Shown piece by piece: positions 9,717-19,599 of a stretch of 28,507 nucleotides of DNA. Positions within the stretch are counted from its first letter, which is position 1, and the number at the start of each line of letters is the position of its first letter. The DNA lies in NCBI GenBank assembly GCA_032718475.1, contig JAUCBJ010001150.1, forward strand, positions 1 to 28,507, in the 5' to 3' direction. The position numbers were made by a program, and so were the translations under genes. Source of the stretch: Nemertoderma westbladi (Eukaryota > Xenacoelomorpha > Nemertodermatida > Nemertodermatidae). The notes under the pieces were generated by a model. That model searched no databases and was not told the origin of the DNA. It saw nothing but the letters and a program-made list of their open reading frames with translations.

Positions 9717-9858
9717 AACATTTTTTAAATTTAAACTCTTGGTGGTTGCATTATTAGCTACCGCTAGTATAAATAATCACTGCTAGACTAACAAAAACAT
9801 TCGATCCTACTGTAATTTGACTGTCACAGTTTGTGGGTTTACTGCCATAACCCGTTCA

Positions 9859-9975
9859 TTATTTTTTATACATATATTCAACCAATCCCTGTAAACGACT
9901 TTCCCGAAGTATTGAGGTCAGCTGTTCGGTGGATCCACTCTCAGTGTCTCTCCATGACTTTAATAGATTCAGTAC
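9859..9975 (-). CDS. death-domain gene exon 8: C-terminal death-domain helices and stop
   Basis: The acceptor is gttttatttag at 9976. It encodes VLNLLKSWRDTESGSTEQLT, SILRESRLQGLVEYMYKK and TAA at 9861-9859. LLKSW and ILRE...LVEY match helices 4 to 6 of death domains. A transposon ends only about 20 bases upstream of the acceptor. Confidence 0.88.
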   Translation of the reverse strand, partial: VLNLLKSWRDTESGSTEQLTSILRESRLQGLVEYMYKK

Positions 9976-12900
9976 CTAAATAAAACACAAGGATTACACC
10001 ATGTCCTGATATATAGTGTCGTTATTCAAGTACTTAGACCCCCCCCCCCCCCCAAATTTTTCGACAAATCTTAATGAAATTGCATGAAATTTGAAACAGA
10101 GATAGTTTCACCTCCCTCCTCCTTGCTGGGTGAGCCAGAATTTTTATTTTTTCTTTCAATCTTTAGCTACAAGCGTTTGAAAAAGGTTTCTCCCGTGATA
10201 TTTAACCAGTTACACTACAGTTATTCATGAACCTTATCGCGATTTGTTGGTATAAATAGTAAGCTAACCATGCAAGGATTCTAAAAACGTAAAAACATTT
10301 GAATTTGGTTGGGAAATAGCTGAGATATGCGCGTTCAAAAGTTGCATGGTTTTGAACCTGCGCGAGTCTGTTTTATTCTATTAAATAAAAACACTATATT
10401 CTAGAATATATCAATATTTCTTCACTTTTTGAATCTTTGTGATAATCGTAACAAGTAGTAAAGAATGGTACAGCGTTATCGAAACCTCGTTCTTTGGCGA
10501 AACTCCGAAGATCTGGTATTAGAGTTTGTAATACATACGATTCTCTTTCATACGGAAATTCAAGTTCGGAATCTTCCATAGGAAATATCCCCTGTGTTCC
10601 ACGTTTCACCATGAAATAATAAGTTCAGTTGTCCTTACCGACTCTCACTTTTACATCCAAACTGAATATTTGTGCTTATTAACTTTATATTCGCCACAAA
10701 AACAGTTTCGGTTACTATAGTTACATTCAACGCTAGGGACTTCAAGCATTGCTGGTGTTAAGGCATCAGGGGAGAGTCTACTGGATACAGATACACTGAG
10801 TGCATTTCCAATCTGCACAAGTATTCCGAGACGTTGGCGAAGGAATGACGTTGCTCGTGGGTCACTAGAGGATTGTGCGATCTTATTCCCAATTTTTTTT
10901 AATGAAATTCCGAGTCGCTTCACTCATTCCGCCAGTTGTCTCGAAAGAGACGGGGTAAAAGTGGCAGAATTGGATGATGCGAGCTCGGAATACTTGCTGT
11001 TCTTCAGGGTTTATATATAGGGTCTATATTCTAGAACATTTTGTTTGTATGAATAGATACATAATAGTATGTTTAAAGAAGCATTGCATTGTTGCCCAGA
11101 TGAGATAAGATGAGATAAACAAAACGTTCCAGAATATGATGTATATATTAAATATAATAAATGGCCTGCAGCAGAAGCAAATACATGCAACATTCGAATG
11201 CCCATATCTCGGCTATTTCTCAACCAAAATCAAATATTTTTACATTTATGGAATCCTTTCACGGTCAACTTTCTACTCGTACCAACAAATCGCGATAAGG
11301 TTCAAGAATAACTACAAACATACAAACATAACTACAACAAAGTATAACTGGTGAAATATCTCCGGAGACACCTTTTTCAAACGCGTGTAGCTAAAGATTT
11401 AAATAAAAAATAACAATTCTGGCTCACCCAGCAAGGAGGAGGGAGGTGAAACTATCTCTGTTTCAAATTTCATGCAATCTCATTAAGATTTGTAGAAAAA
11501 TTTGGGGGGGGGGGGGAGGGTAACGACACTATATTCCAGGACATGGTGTATGTTGTTAGGGATATGGAGTAACATTGAGTAATAATAATTAAGGAAAATT
11601 CATTAATATAAAACAATGTGTTCTCTCATCACTATCACTATCACTTACCGAAGATATCTTATCCCCATGATTTACTTTTGTAATTTCTTCGAACTCCAAA
11701 GTTGTGAAACCCAGCTGAAATTATAATTATTATTTTAATTTTTTTGTTTTTGATGAAATAAACTACTAACATTATAATTTATTTTCCTAAAACCCATTCT
11801 GGATTCGTAGCAGTGAAAACGATTTTAACAAGCGCGAAATCGCACAAAGGTCTCTCCGTCTACTAAAGCATGAACTGTCTCCTCCTTTAATGACTTACTA
11901 CCAAAAAAAATCACGAAAGTAGGATTGAACTCGGTACCTAGAGATTCCAAGTCCATCGCTCTACCAACTTCGCTACTTCGCCATATGAAGCCTTCTAAAA
12001 CTAAAACCTAACTGGTAAATAACAACAACATCACCAACAACAACAACGGAGTGAATACTAGAGTTCTCGCTACGCGGACCTAAAAAATATACCAACGTAC
12101 ATTAGAATAGAGATATACTGTATAGATGATTTATTGACATATTACATTTAATATATCATATTGATAATTTTATCATATTGACATTACATTTATAAACTAT
12201 TTATCCACTTTTGGCACGAATTTTGAAACGTTTTAAATTTGTATTAAATAAATTGGAGTTGAGCTGTTAATGCAACTGTAATTCAAGGTGCAATATTATG
12301 GGTATGTTCAGAAGTGGAAAAATGAGAAAGCGCGTCACCGGGGGTTGAACCAGCGCTATACGTACGTTTTGACCTAACAGGCCTCATCAGTAGCGCTAAC
12401 CAGTTCAGCCACTTGCGCTTTCTTATTTTTCCACTTCTGAACATACCCATAATATCACACCTAAAATTGTATTGCATGAAATATATATTGCAAATTGCCC
12501 ATCTCTAATTTTGAGTCACATGGATGTATTTGGGTTCCCAATTCGATGAAATACATAGAAAATGTCTAGAAGTCTAGAAGTTTAATATTTGGTTTTTCGG
12601 CGGCTGTCAAATTGATCACGTCTTTTACAATATATGGGTTTGTGCGAGTTTATGTAGGACTATTAGTAAAAATTGTACATTCGAACTTAAATTTTTCGGT
12701 GGTGGACCGGACGCTAAGATCATTTCTAGGTTAGCACCAATATGTTCACTAACAACGCACATACCTTATTTGCCAACATAGTAACATCTCTGTTTGCCGT
12801 TTCCTTGGCAACCCTTTCGAGTTGCTCGTCAGTTGCTATCACTTTTAGATTGGCAGCACGTTCGTCAGGTATTAGAGGTTCAAGAAATTCTATATCCTAA

Positions 12901-15900
12901 ATGAAAAGTGAGGCCAACATTAACATTCATTATAAACATTGGATGTTAACCATTGTTAAGCATTGTAAGTGTAGCAAAACATAGACATCGCGTTTGGAAA
13001 AATTGTAGCTCCCCGTTTCCAATACGTCATTTAAGCAGTTATTGTACAAATTGTACAAATTATTGTATTAATAGTTGCTTTACCGAATTAACTTTGTTAG
13101 TATATAGTTTATAAGTTGAACCAACAATTTTCAGCTCTCGTCTAATTTATTTGCCTCGCGTCGATCGACCACTAATCCAATGCTTTGCCCTCGCTGCTTG
13201 GTACCGGTACATAAGCGTTCTTGTGAACAGAGGTAAATATAACCTATTTTATTTAGTGTAGTACAATATAAAGTCGCAAATAATTTACTGTAACTGAAAC
13301 ATAATGTACTAACAGAGTTGATCTCAACCTTCTTACTGTCTTTCGATGGTTTTGTTCTCAGTAAATCCACCTCAAGCGCATTGGATATTTCATTGAAATC
13401 TTGAGACTTCATCCAAAGAATATATTGAGCTTCTTCAATGAAACCTGTTTATAAAAAGAACTCCTTATTTCATTTGCCCATTTATAACACGTATCATTTT
13501 CGTTTGTAAAAAACTATTATTTGCACTCAAATAGTCACGTAAGACAGTTGATTAAAAATATCCTGCTAAGTTGCTGCAGGGTGTTCGAATCGAACCCCAT
13601 ACAGGTACCTATTGAAATATGTAATACAGGGATACCACTTATATATCATTGCTGTGTGATAGACATTTTCTTGGTTCTCATTTTGCATAACGCTGTGGGG
13701 CGTTACCCGTAATTCCGAAGCCTTTATCGTCTGTTTTACTGTCAGTCTTGTCTTCGGGCCCTATTTACGACGATATTTTAGGAAACAGAGTGGAAGGATT
13801 TACTGTGGAAGATCACCCATCATGGTGGTGAACAGGTATTCCTTGACTTAACGAGCCTAAAAGATTCTCCCATTCATTAAGCAATAATTATTTGTGTACT
13901 TTGATCTTGACAATTAATTATACATTTAACATTGACGCGAAATATTAATTCGCAGAAATGGGAGTTGCTTCATGTTTCCTCCTTCTCCTTATACTTTGCT
14001 ATCAATAATGCTCGCAATCCTAATACCAAACATGTGATTGTATGATTATTACCTTGATTCTTTGTATCCAACTCTCCCATATACACATCGACACTGTCTG
14101 CGATCCTTGCGGTACTGGCCTTCGGATAAAGCCGAGATATAAGCTGCGAAACTGTTTCTTCAGACCATGGTTTACTGTCGTTCACAACATTAAAAAAAGC
14201 TGAAAGAAATATTAAGGCACATAAATCGAATATCTACTGCCTACTGCACAGTATAATTTCGTTATATTTTTGATAATTTAATTACTTTCAGTTTCTTTTC
14301 ATCCTCGTGACTTCCTTTTCGTCCTCGTGATTTACTTTTCGTCCCCTTGACTTACTTTTTGTCCCCGTGACATACTTTTACTCCCCTTGACTTACTTTTA
14401 GTCCCCTTGACTTACTTTTCATCCCCGTGACTTACTTTTCATCCCCGTGACTTACTTGTCGTCCCCGCGGATTAATTTTCGTCCAACGTGACTTACTTTT
14501 TGTCCCCGTTACTTACTTTTTGTCCCCGTGACTTACTTTTCGTCCCCGTGACTTACTTTTCGTCCCCGTGACTTACTTTTCGTCCCCGTGACTTACTTCC
14601 CGTCCCCGTGACTTACTTTTAGTCCCCTTGACTTACTTTTCGTCCCCGTGACTTACTTTTCATCCCCGTGACTTACTTTTCGTCCCCGCGGCTTACTGTT
14701 CGTCCCATTGACTTACTTTTTGTCCCCGTGACTTACTTTTACTCCCCGTGACTTACTTTTAGTCCCCTTGACTTACTTTTTGTCCCTGTGACTTACTTTT
14801 CATCCCCGTGACTTACTTGTCGTCCCCGCGGATTAATTTTCGTCCAACGTGACTTAATTTTTGTCCACGTGACTTACTTTTTGTCCCCGTTACTTACTTT
14901 TTGTCCCCGTGACTTACTTTTCGTCCCCGTGACTTACTTTTCGTCCCCGTGACTTACTTCCCGTCCCCGTGACTTACTTTTAGTCCCCTTGACTTACTTT
15001 TCGTCCCCGTGACTTACTTTTCATCCCCGTGACTTACTTTTCGTCCCCGCGGCTTACTGTTCGTCCCATTGACTTACTTTTTGTCCCCGTGACTTACTTT
15101 TACTCCCCGTGACTTACTTTTAGTCCCCTTGACTTACTTTTTGTCCCTGTGACTTACTTTTCATCCCCGTGACTTACTTGTCGTCCCCGCGGATTAATTT
15201 TCGTCCAACGTGACTTAATTTTTGTCCACGTGACTTACTTTTCGTCCCCGTGACGAACTTTTCATCCCCGTGACTTACCTTTCGTCCCCGCGGCTTACTT
15301 TTCGTCCCATTGACTTACTTTTCATCACCGTGACTTACTTTTCTTCCCCGTGACTTACTTTTCATCCCCGTGACTTACTTTTAGTCCCCGTGACTTAATT
15401 TTCATCCCCGTGACTTACTTTTCGTCCACGTGACTTACTTTTTGTCCCCGTTACTTACTTTTAGTCCACTTGACTTACTTTTCGTCCCCGTGACTTACTT
15501 TTCATCCCCGTGACTTACTTTTCGTCCCCGCGGATTAATTTTCGTTCACTTGACTTACTTTTCGTCCCCGTGACTTACTTTTCGTCCCCGTGACTTACTT
15601 TTCGTCCCCGTGACTTACGTTTCGTCCCTGTGACTTACTTTTCGTCCCCGTGATTTACTTTTCGTCCCCGTGACTTACTTTTCATCCCGGTGACTTACTT
15701 TTCGTCCCCGCGGATTAATTTTCGTCCACTTGACTTACTTTTCGTCCCCGTGACTTACTTTTCGTCCCCGTAACTTACTTTTCGTCCCCGTGACTTACTT
15801 TTCGTCCCCGTGACTTACTTTTCGTTCCCGTGACTTACTTTTCGTTCCCGTGACTTACTTTTCGTCCCCGTGACTTACTTCGCGTCCCCGTGACTTACTT

Positions 15901-18900
15901 TTCGTCCCCGTGACTTACTTTTCGTTCCCGTGACTTACTTTTCGTCACCGTGACTTACTTTTCGTCCCCGTGACTTACTTTTCGTCCCCGTAACTTACTT
16001 TTCGTCCCCGTGACTTACTTTTCGTCCCCGCGGATTAATTTTCGTCCACGTTACTTACTTTTCGTCCCTGTGACTTACTTTTCGTTCCCGTGACTTACTT
16101 TTCATCCCCGTGACTTACTTTTCGTCCCCGTGACGTACTTTTCGTCCCCGTGACTTACTTTTCGTCCCCGTGAATTACTTCCCGTCCCCGTGACTTACTT
16201 TTCGTCCCCGCGGATTAATTTTCGTCCACGTGACTTACGTTTCGTCCCCGTGACTTACTTTTCGTCCCCGTGACTTACTTTTCATCCCCGTGACTTACTT
16301 TTCGTCCCCGCGGCTTACTTTTCGTCCCATTGACTTACTTTTCATCACCGTGACTTACTTTTCTTCCCCGTGACTTACTTTTCATCCCCGTGACTTACTT
16401 TTAGTCCCCGTGACTTACTTTTCATCCCCGTGACTTACTTTTCGTCCACGTGACTTACTTTTTGTCCCCGTTACTTACTTTTAGTCCCCTTAACTTACTT
16501 TTCGTCCCCGTGACTTACTTTTCGTCCCCGTGACTTACTTTTCATCCCCGTGACTTACTTTTCGTCCCCGCAGATTAATTATCGTTCAACGTGACTTATT
16601 TGTTGTCCCCGTGACTTAAGGCCCCTTGACTTACTTACTTTTAGTCCCCTTGACTTACTGTACTTTTCATCCCCGTGACTTACTTTTCGTCCCCGCGGAT
16701 TAATTTTTGTCCATGTGACTTACTTTTCGTCCCCGTGACTTACTGTTCGTCCCCGTGACTTACTTTTCGTCCCCGTGACTTACTTTTCGTCCCCGTGACT
16801 TACTTTTCGTCCCCGTGACTTACTTTTCGTCCCCGTGAATTACTTTTCGTCCCCGGGGATTAATTTTCGTCCACGTGACTTACTTTTCGTCCTCGTGACT
16901 TACTTTTCGTCCTCGTGACTTACTTTTCGTCCACGTGAATTACTTTTCGTCCCCGGGGATTAATTTTCGTCCACGTGACTTACTTTTCGTCCTCGTGACT
17001 TACTTTTCGTCCCCGTGATTTACTTTTCGTCCACGTGACTTACTTTTCGTCCTCGTGACTTACTTTTCGTCCCCGTGATTTACTTTTCGTCCCCGTGACT
17101 TACTTTTCGTCCCCGTGACTTACTTTTTTTTGCCAGTGACCTACTTTTCGTGCCAGTGACTTACTTTTCGTCCACGTGACTTCCTTTTCGTCCCCGTGAC
17201 TTACTTTTCGTCCCCGTGACTTACTTTTTTTGCCAGTGACCTACTTTTCGTGCCAGTGACTTACTTTTCGTCCACGTGACTTCCTTTTCGTCCCCGTGAC
17301 TTACTTTTCGTCCCCGTGACTTACTTTTTTTGCCAGTGACCTACTTTTCGTGCCAGTGACTTACTTTCCGTCCACGTGACTTCCTTTTCGTCCCCGTGAC
17401 TTACTTTTCGTCCCCGTGACTTACTTTTTTTTGCCAGTGACCTACTTTTCGTGCCAGTGACTTACTTTCCGTCCACGTGACTTCCTTTTCGTCCCCGTGA
17501 CTTACTTTTTTTGCCAGTGACCTACTTTTCGTGCCAGTGACTTACTTTTCGTCCACGTGACTTACTTTTTGTCCCCGTGACTTACTTTTCGTCCCCGTGA
17601 CTTACTTTTTTTGCCAGTGACCTACTTTTCGTGCCAGTGACTTACTTTTCGTCCACGTGACTTCCTTTTCGTCCCCGTGACTTACTTTTCGTCCCCGTGA
17701 CTTACTTTTTTTGCCAGTGACCTACTTTTCGTGCCAGTGACTTACTTTCCGTCCACGTGACTTCCTTTTCGTCCCCGTGACTTACTTTTCGTCCCCGTGA
17801 CTTACTTTTTTTGCCAGTGACCTACTTTTCGTGCCAGTGACTTACTTTCCGTCCACGTGACTTCCTTTTCGTCCCCGTGACTTACTTTTCGTCCCCGTGA
17901 CTTACTTTTTTTGCCAGTGACCTACTTTTCGTGCCAGTGACTTACTTTTCGTCCACGTGACTTACTTTTTGTCCCCGTGACTTACTTTTCGTCCCCGTGA
18001 CTTACTTACCTCTCAACTTATCGTCTGTTGTTGCTGATTCCAACCAGGACGCCATGTGGCAGTAGGATTGGAAGGTTACGTCGCCACTCGGAGTTTTGGC
18101 TATACCTTGCCAAATGTACCCGGCGTAGAACGATGATTTCTGTCTGAAAAATACATTAAAATATGTTGTTTCTTGATTTAATTAATTTATTATTATTTTA
18201 ATTAATAAAAATTTGTTTAAATAACGTTATATAATTTGTATACTGTATACTACAGTAGTAAAGCCATCAGCTTGCTGTAAACTAAACTGTCTAAACTTTA
18301 ACAATTAAATGAACCGGAATCGAACACAGAACTTTCACATCTTAAGACTGACTCTTTGCCGAGTGAGCTACAGTACCATAGAATAGCTTCCTACCTCAAA
18401 AAAAAGTGGCGGTTGCTATGGCGGCCCTGAGCGGCCAGATATGTATGTTTTTTGTTCCCGACAATTGCAACAATTTCTTTACGAAAGGAAAACTAACATG
18501 ACTGGATGTTTTATGATAGAAACCTCACCAGCCTATATTAGATTTGTTTTCCCGAGTTTTGTAATGTCGTTCGAACGAGATTGAAAATGTCTGGGAATAA
18601 AAAATATAACAAAACAAAATACACTGGCCGCTCAGGTTTGCCATAAGTTTTGTTATAATTAATATATTTTTTTTAATACAAACAATTATGCATGACCGTT
18701 CCCTGAGTTGATTCAACATTGACTAGACTACTGTAGTAGGCCTACAGTAATACATTCATAGATTGTAGATCCAGTACTAGTAAATAGTACAGTACCGGTA
18801 TCAAATCCACGTGAATATCTTTATTTATAGTTTAATTGTTATAAATTACATTCACAACATCCCAACAGATAAAGGCCTACTTTCATTTGGAGACTTACTT

Positions 18901-19255
18901 TATACTAGCAATCTTCGCTTTCGCCAAAATCCCAGATTTTTTATTCGCGCCTAACTCTTGGAAGCGGTTCCATATTTTTATAACTGATTCTTCACTCACT
19001 GAAAATTAACATTTTTAGAATCGTCAGACAGTATAAAGTTGGCGGGGGTAAACAGTTAACAATGTGGTACAGAACATCAGGATTCTTATAGTTCACCATA
19101 AAACTATCCAATTTGAACTGCTGTAATAAATCGAACAACTCTATGAAGTATAACTTACAGTTAGCGGATTCGCTCTGAATGCTAATCCATTCTTCGTCAT
19201 CTGGTTTTATATCTGATCCGATTTCGTAAGCCGGTTGCCCGAAAGATGCGCCCAT
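9859..19255 (-). CDS. EF-hand-like protein with a C-terminal death domain (eight exons, gene-level entry)
   Basis: Join on the minus strand: 19255-19159, 18998-18899, 18143-18010, 14199-14053, 13444-13329, 12896-12765, 11714-11649, 9975-9859, giving 302 residues with every phase consistent. Residues 34-66, 73-100 and 145-171 look like degenerate EF-hands. The best loop is DTKNQGFIEEAQ (155-166), keeping D1, G6 and I8 but with Gln at position 12. Residues about 219-300 fit a death domain: ERVAKETANRDVTMLANKLG, FEEITKVN, LNLLKSWRDTESGSTEQL, ILRESRLQGLVEYM. The usual helix-2 Trp before LAxxLG is Val here. MGASFG at the N-terminus could be myristoylated. The likely role is an intracellular death-fold adaptor. 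The N-terminal half recalls the EF-hand region of TLDc proteins such as MEAK7, but this is weak. Confidence 0.75.
10394..10612 (-). pseudogene. protein-like ORF inside the transposon
   Basis: Seventy-two residues with protein-like composition: GIFPMEDSELEFPYERESYV, LQTLIPDLRSFAKERGFDN. The ERESYVLQTLIPDLRSF stretch resembles the ER.-L...PELR pattern seen near the N-terminus of NACHT/WD-repeat proteins, from memory and with low confidence. It has no clear start context or splice acceptor and lies within the inverted-repeat element, so it is probably a captured gene fragment. Confidence 0.35.
10651..11006 (-). pseudogene. frameshifted retroelement-type coding remnant inside the transposon
   Basis: One frame reads EQQVFRARIIQFCHFYPVSF then ETTGGMSEATRNFIKK. 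At an A-run the sense continues in another frame as KIGNKIAQSSSDPRATSF then LRQRLGILVQIGNA. The F.P..F.TTGGM...A and FLRQRLG...Q.GNA patterns resemble the C-terminal tail after reverse transcriptase in some retroelement-derived ORFs (recalled, not searched). It is broken by a frameshift and by later stops. Confidence 0.45.
11649..11714 (-). CDS. death-domain gene exon 7: 22-codon micro-exon
   Basis: The acceptor is tataatttcag at 11715 and the donor is gtaagt at 11648. The exon is 66 bp, phase 0 at both ends. It encodes LGFTTLEFEEITKVNHGDKI plus two serines, which fills exactly the LG-to-helix-3 segment missing between exons 6 and 8. Skipping it would keep the frame but destroy the death-domain fold. 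Confidence 0.85.
11916..11986 (-). repeat. tRNA-like segment in intron 6 of the death-domain gene
   Basis: On the minus strand, box A-like tagcgaagttggtagagc (about 11959-11976) is followed by box B-like gagttcaatcc (11922-11932). Overall length is close to a tRNA, but the anticodon stem pairs poorly, so a SINE head or decayed tRNA is favoured. Confidence 0.55.
12293..12455 (-). mobile_element. short inverted-repeat element enclosing a tRNA-like sequence
   Basis: Two 41-bp arms (12293-12333 and 12415-12455) are complementary with one mismatch. The 81-bp loop, read on the minus strand, has a box A-like tggctgaactggttagcgc and a box B-like ggttcaacccc. It sits in the intron between exons 6 and 7 of the death-domain gene. 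A clean terminal hairpin around a tRNA-like core is not the normal form of either a SINE or a MITE. Confidence 0.8.
12765..12896 (-). CDS. death-domain gene exon 6: linker and first death-domain helices
   Basis: The acceptor is cttttcatttag at 12897 and the donor is gtatgt at 12764. The exon is 132 bp, phase 0 at both ends. It encodes DIEFLEPLIPDERAAN, LKVIATDEQLERVAKE and TANRDVTMLANK, the last being helices 1 and 2 of the death domain. Confidence 0.82.
13329..13444 (-). CDS. death-domain gene exon 5
   Basis: The acceptor is ttataaacag at 13445. The donor aag|gttgag at 13329/13328 gives phase 0. It encodes FIEEAQYILWMKSQDFNE, ISNALEVDLLRTKP and SKDSKK. A stronger-looking donor (gtaaga, ten bases upstream) is rejected because it would put the next exon in a frame with an immediate stop. 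Confidence 0.75.
14053..14199 (-). CDS. death-domain gene exon 4
   Basis: The acceptor is atttctttcag at 14200 and the donor is caag|gtaata at 14053/14052. The exon is 147 bp, phase 1 at both ends. It encodes AFFNVVNDSKPWSEETVSQL, ISRLYPKASTARIADSV and YMGELDTKNQG. It starts the best-preserved EF-hand-like loop, completed in exon 5. Confidence 0.82.
14294..18009. repeat. 3.7-kb minisatellite of a 20-bp unit filling intron 3 of the death-domain gene
   Basis: Plus-strand consensus ttttcgtccccgtgacttac, roughly 186 units. On the gene's sense (minus) strand the unit is GTAAGTCACGGGGACGAAAA, so each unit begins with the donor core GTAAGT. The array starts exactly at the exon 3 donor (18010/18009) and ends about 95 bases before the exon 4 acceptor. 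Variants include a cgcggattaatt type, a ccacgtgac type that makes the palindrome CACGTG, and a tgccagtgacc type. Higher-order repeats are visible: nine copies of about 100 bp at 17128-18000, and a 361-bp period at 14461, 14822 and 15183. Confidence 0.95.
17128..18000. repeat. 100-bp higher-order repeat inside the 20-bp minisatellite
   Basis: The marker gccagtgacc occurs at 17132, 17232, 17332, 17433, 17513, 17613, 17713, 17813 and 17913. Spacing is 100 or 101 bases except one step of 80, so the unit is five 20-bp repeats with one copy lacking a repeat. This is the gene-proximal end of the array, adjacent to exon 3. Confidence 0.9.
18010..18143 (-). CDS. death-domain gene exon 3: second EF-hand-like segment
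   Basis: The acceptor is tatttttcag at 18144 and the donor is agag|gtaagt at 18010/18009. The exon is 134 bp, phase 2 to 1. It encodes QKSSFYAGYIWQGIAK, TPSGDVTFQSYCHMASWL and ESATTDDKLRG. The loop AKTPSGDVTFQS has the Gly6 and Val8 pattern of an EF-hand without acidic ligands. Its donor is the exact edge of the 20-bp minisatellite. Confidence 0.85.
18306..18374 (-). repeat. tRNA-like segment in intron 2 of the death-domain gene
   Basis: On the minus strand, box A-like tagctcactcggcaaagag (about 18352-18370) and box B-like gttcgattcc (18316-18325) flank a gtcttaaga anticodon-like loop. It is the closest to a real tRNA of those in this window, but the stems have mismatches. Read as a tRNA-derived repeat. 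Confidence 0.55.
18899..18998 (-). CDS. death-domain gene exon 2: first EF-hand-like segment
   Basis: The acceptor is aattttcag at 18999 and the donor is gtaagt at 18898. The exon is 100 bp, phase 1 to 2. It encodes SEESVIKIWNRFQELGANKK, then SGILAKAKIASI: an amphipathic helix, a loop with Gly at the EF-hand turn, and a second helix. Acidic Ca2+ ligands are absent (ANKKSGILAKAK), so calcium binding is unlikely. Confidence 0.8.
19159..19255 (-). CDS. death-domain gene exon 1
   Basis: ATG at 19255 opens 32 codons: MGASFGQPAYEIGSD, then the acidic stretch KPDDEEWISIQSESAN. The donor is aact|gtaagt at 19159/19158, phase 1. Gly2 with Gly6 fits an N-myristoylation pattern (inference). An overlapping out-of-frame ATG lies 13 bases upstream in the presumed 5' UTR. 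Continuing the ORF past the donor is also open but gives unremarkable sequence ending at 18992. Confidence 0.7.
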
Positions 19256-19599
19256 AATTAAAAATCATTAAAAAAAATAAAGGAGTTTATGAGTGTTTTG
19301 GTTATGTAAAACAAATACCGCATATGTGTCAATCGTAATCATACACCGATAGGCTTACCGTATGACAATAAATAGAGATAATAATAGGCCTACTACCTCT
19401 ACAGAGTTGTTGGCAACTCACATTGAATGCCAAAATACCAGTCTTGCTCAGAGAGTAGCGCCAAAAGTTGATCATATAATACAAGGTAAGTAAGCTCTGT
19501 AGAGTATCCAGTGACCTGGTGACAGGGGCGCGAACGAAACTTTAGTACGTAATAATCGCAGTAGCACAACTGGGCTGATGGGGGACACTAGCTAAGTTC

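Larger units (their letters stand above)
9997..11548. mobile_element. 1.55-kb transposon with about 350-bp inverted repeats, inserted in the last intron of the death-domain gene
   Basis: The termini are caccatgtcctg (9997) and caggacatggtg (ending 11548), each bordered by TA, as expected for a Tc1/mariner-type TA target. The left arm runs to about 10349, and the right arm starts at about 11186. They match over most of their length, including a C-run in the left (10039-10053) facing a G-run in the right (11504-11516). The interior holds decayed coding remnants on the minus strand but no recognisable transposase. It makes up most of the 1673-bp intron. Long arms and lack of transposase suggest a non-autonomous element that gained foreign sequence. 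Confidence 0.75.

Noticed and set aside
13521-13712. Additional coding exon between exons 4 and 5 of the death-domain gene
   Set aside because: The ORF is on the opposite strand, without splice sites, and exons 4 and 5 already join in phase through the EF-hand-like loop.
14294-18009. Possible CRISPR-like array from regular 20-bp repeats
   Set aside because: Units are contiguous with no spacers, and the host is a eukaryote with introns. It is a minisatellite.
18306-18374. Functional tRNA gene
   Set aside because: Box A and box B are good, but acceptor and anticodon stems contain mismatches. A tRNA-derived repeat is more likely.
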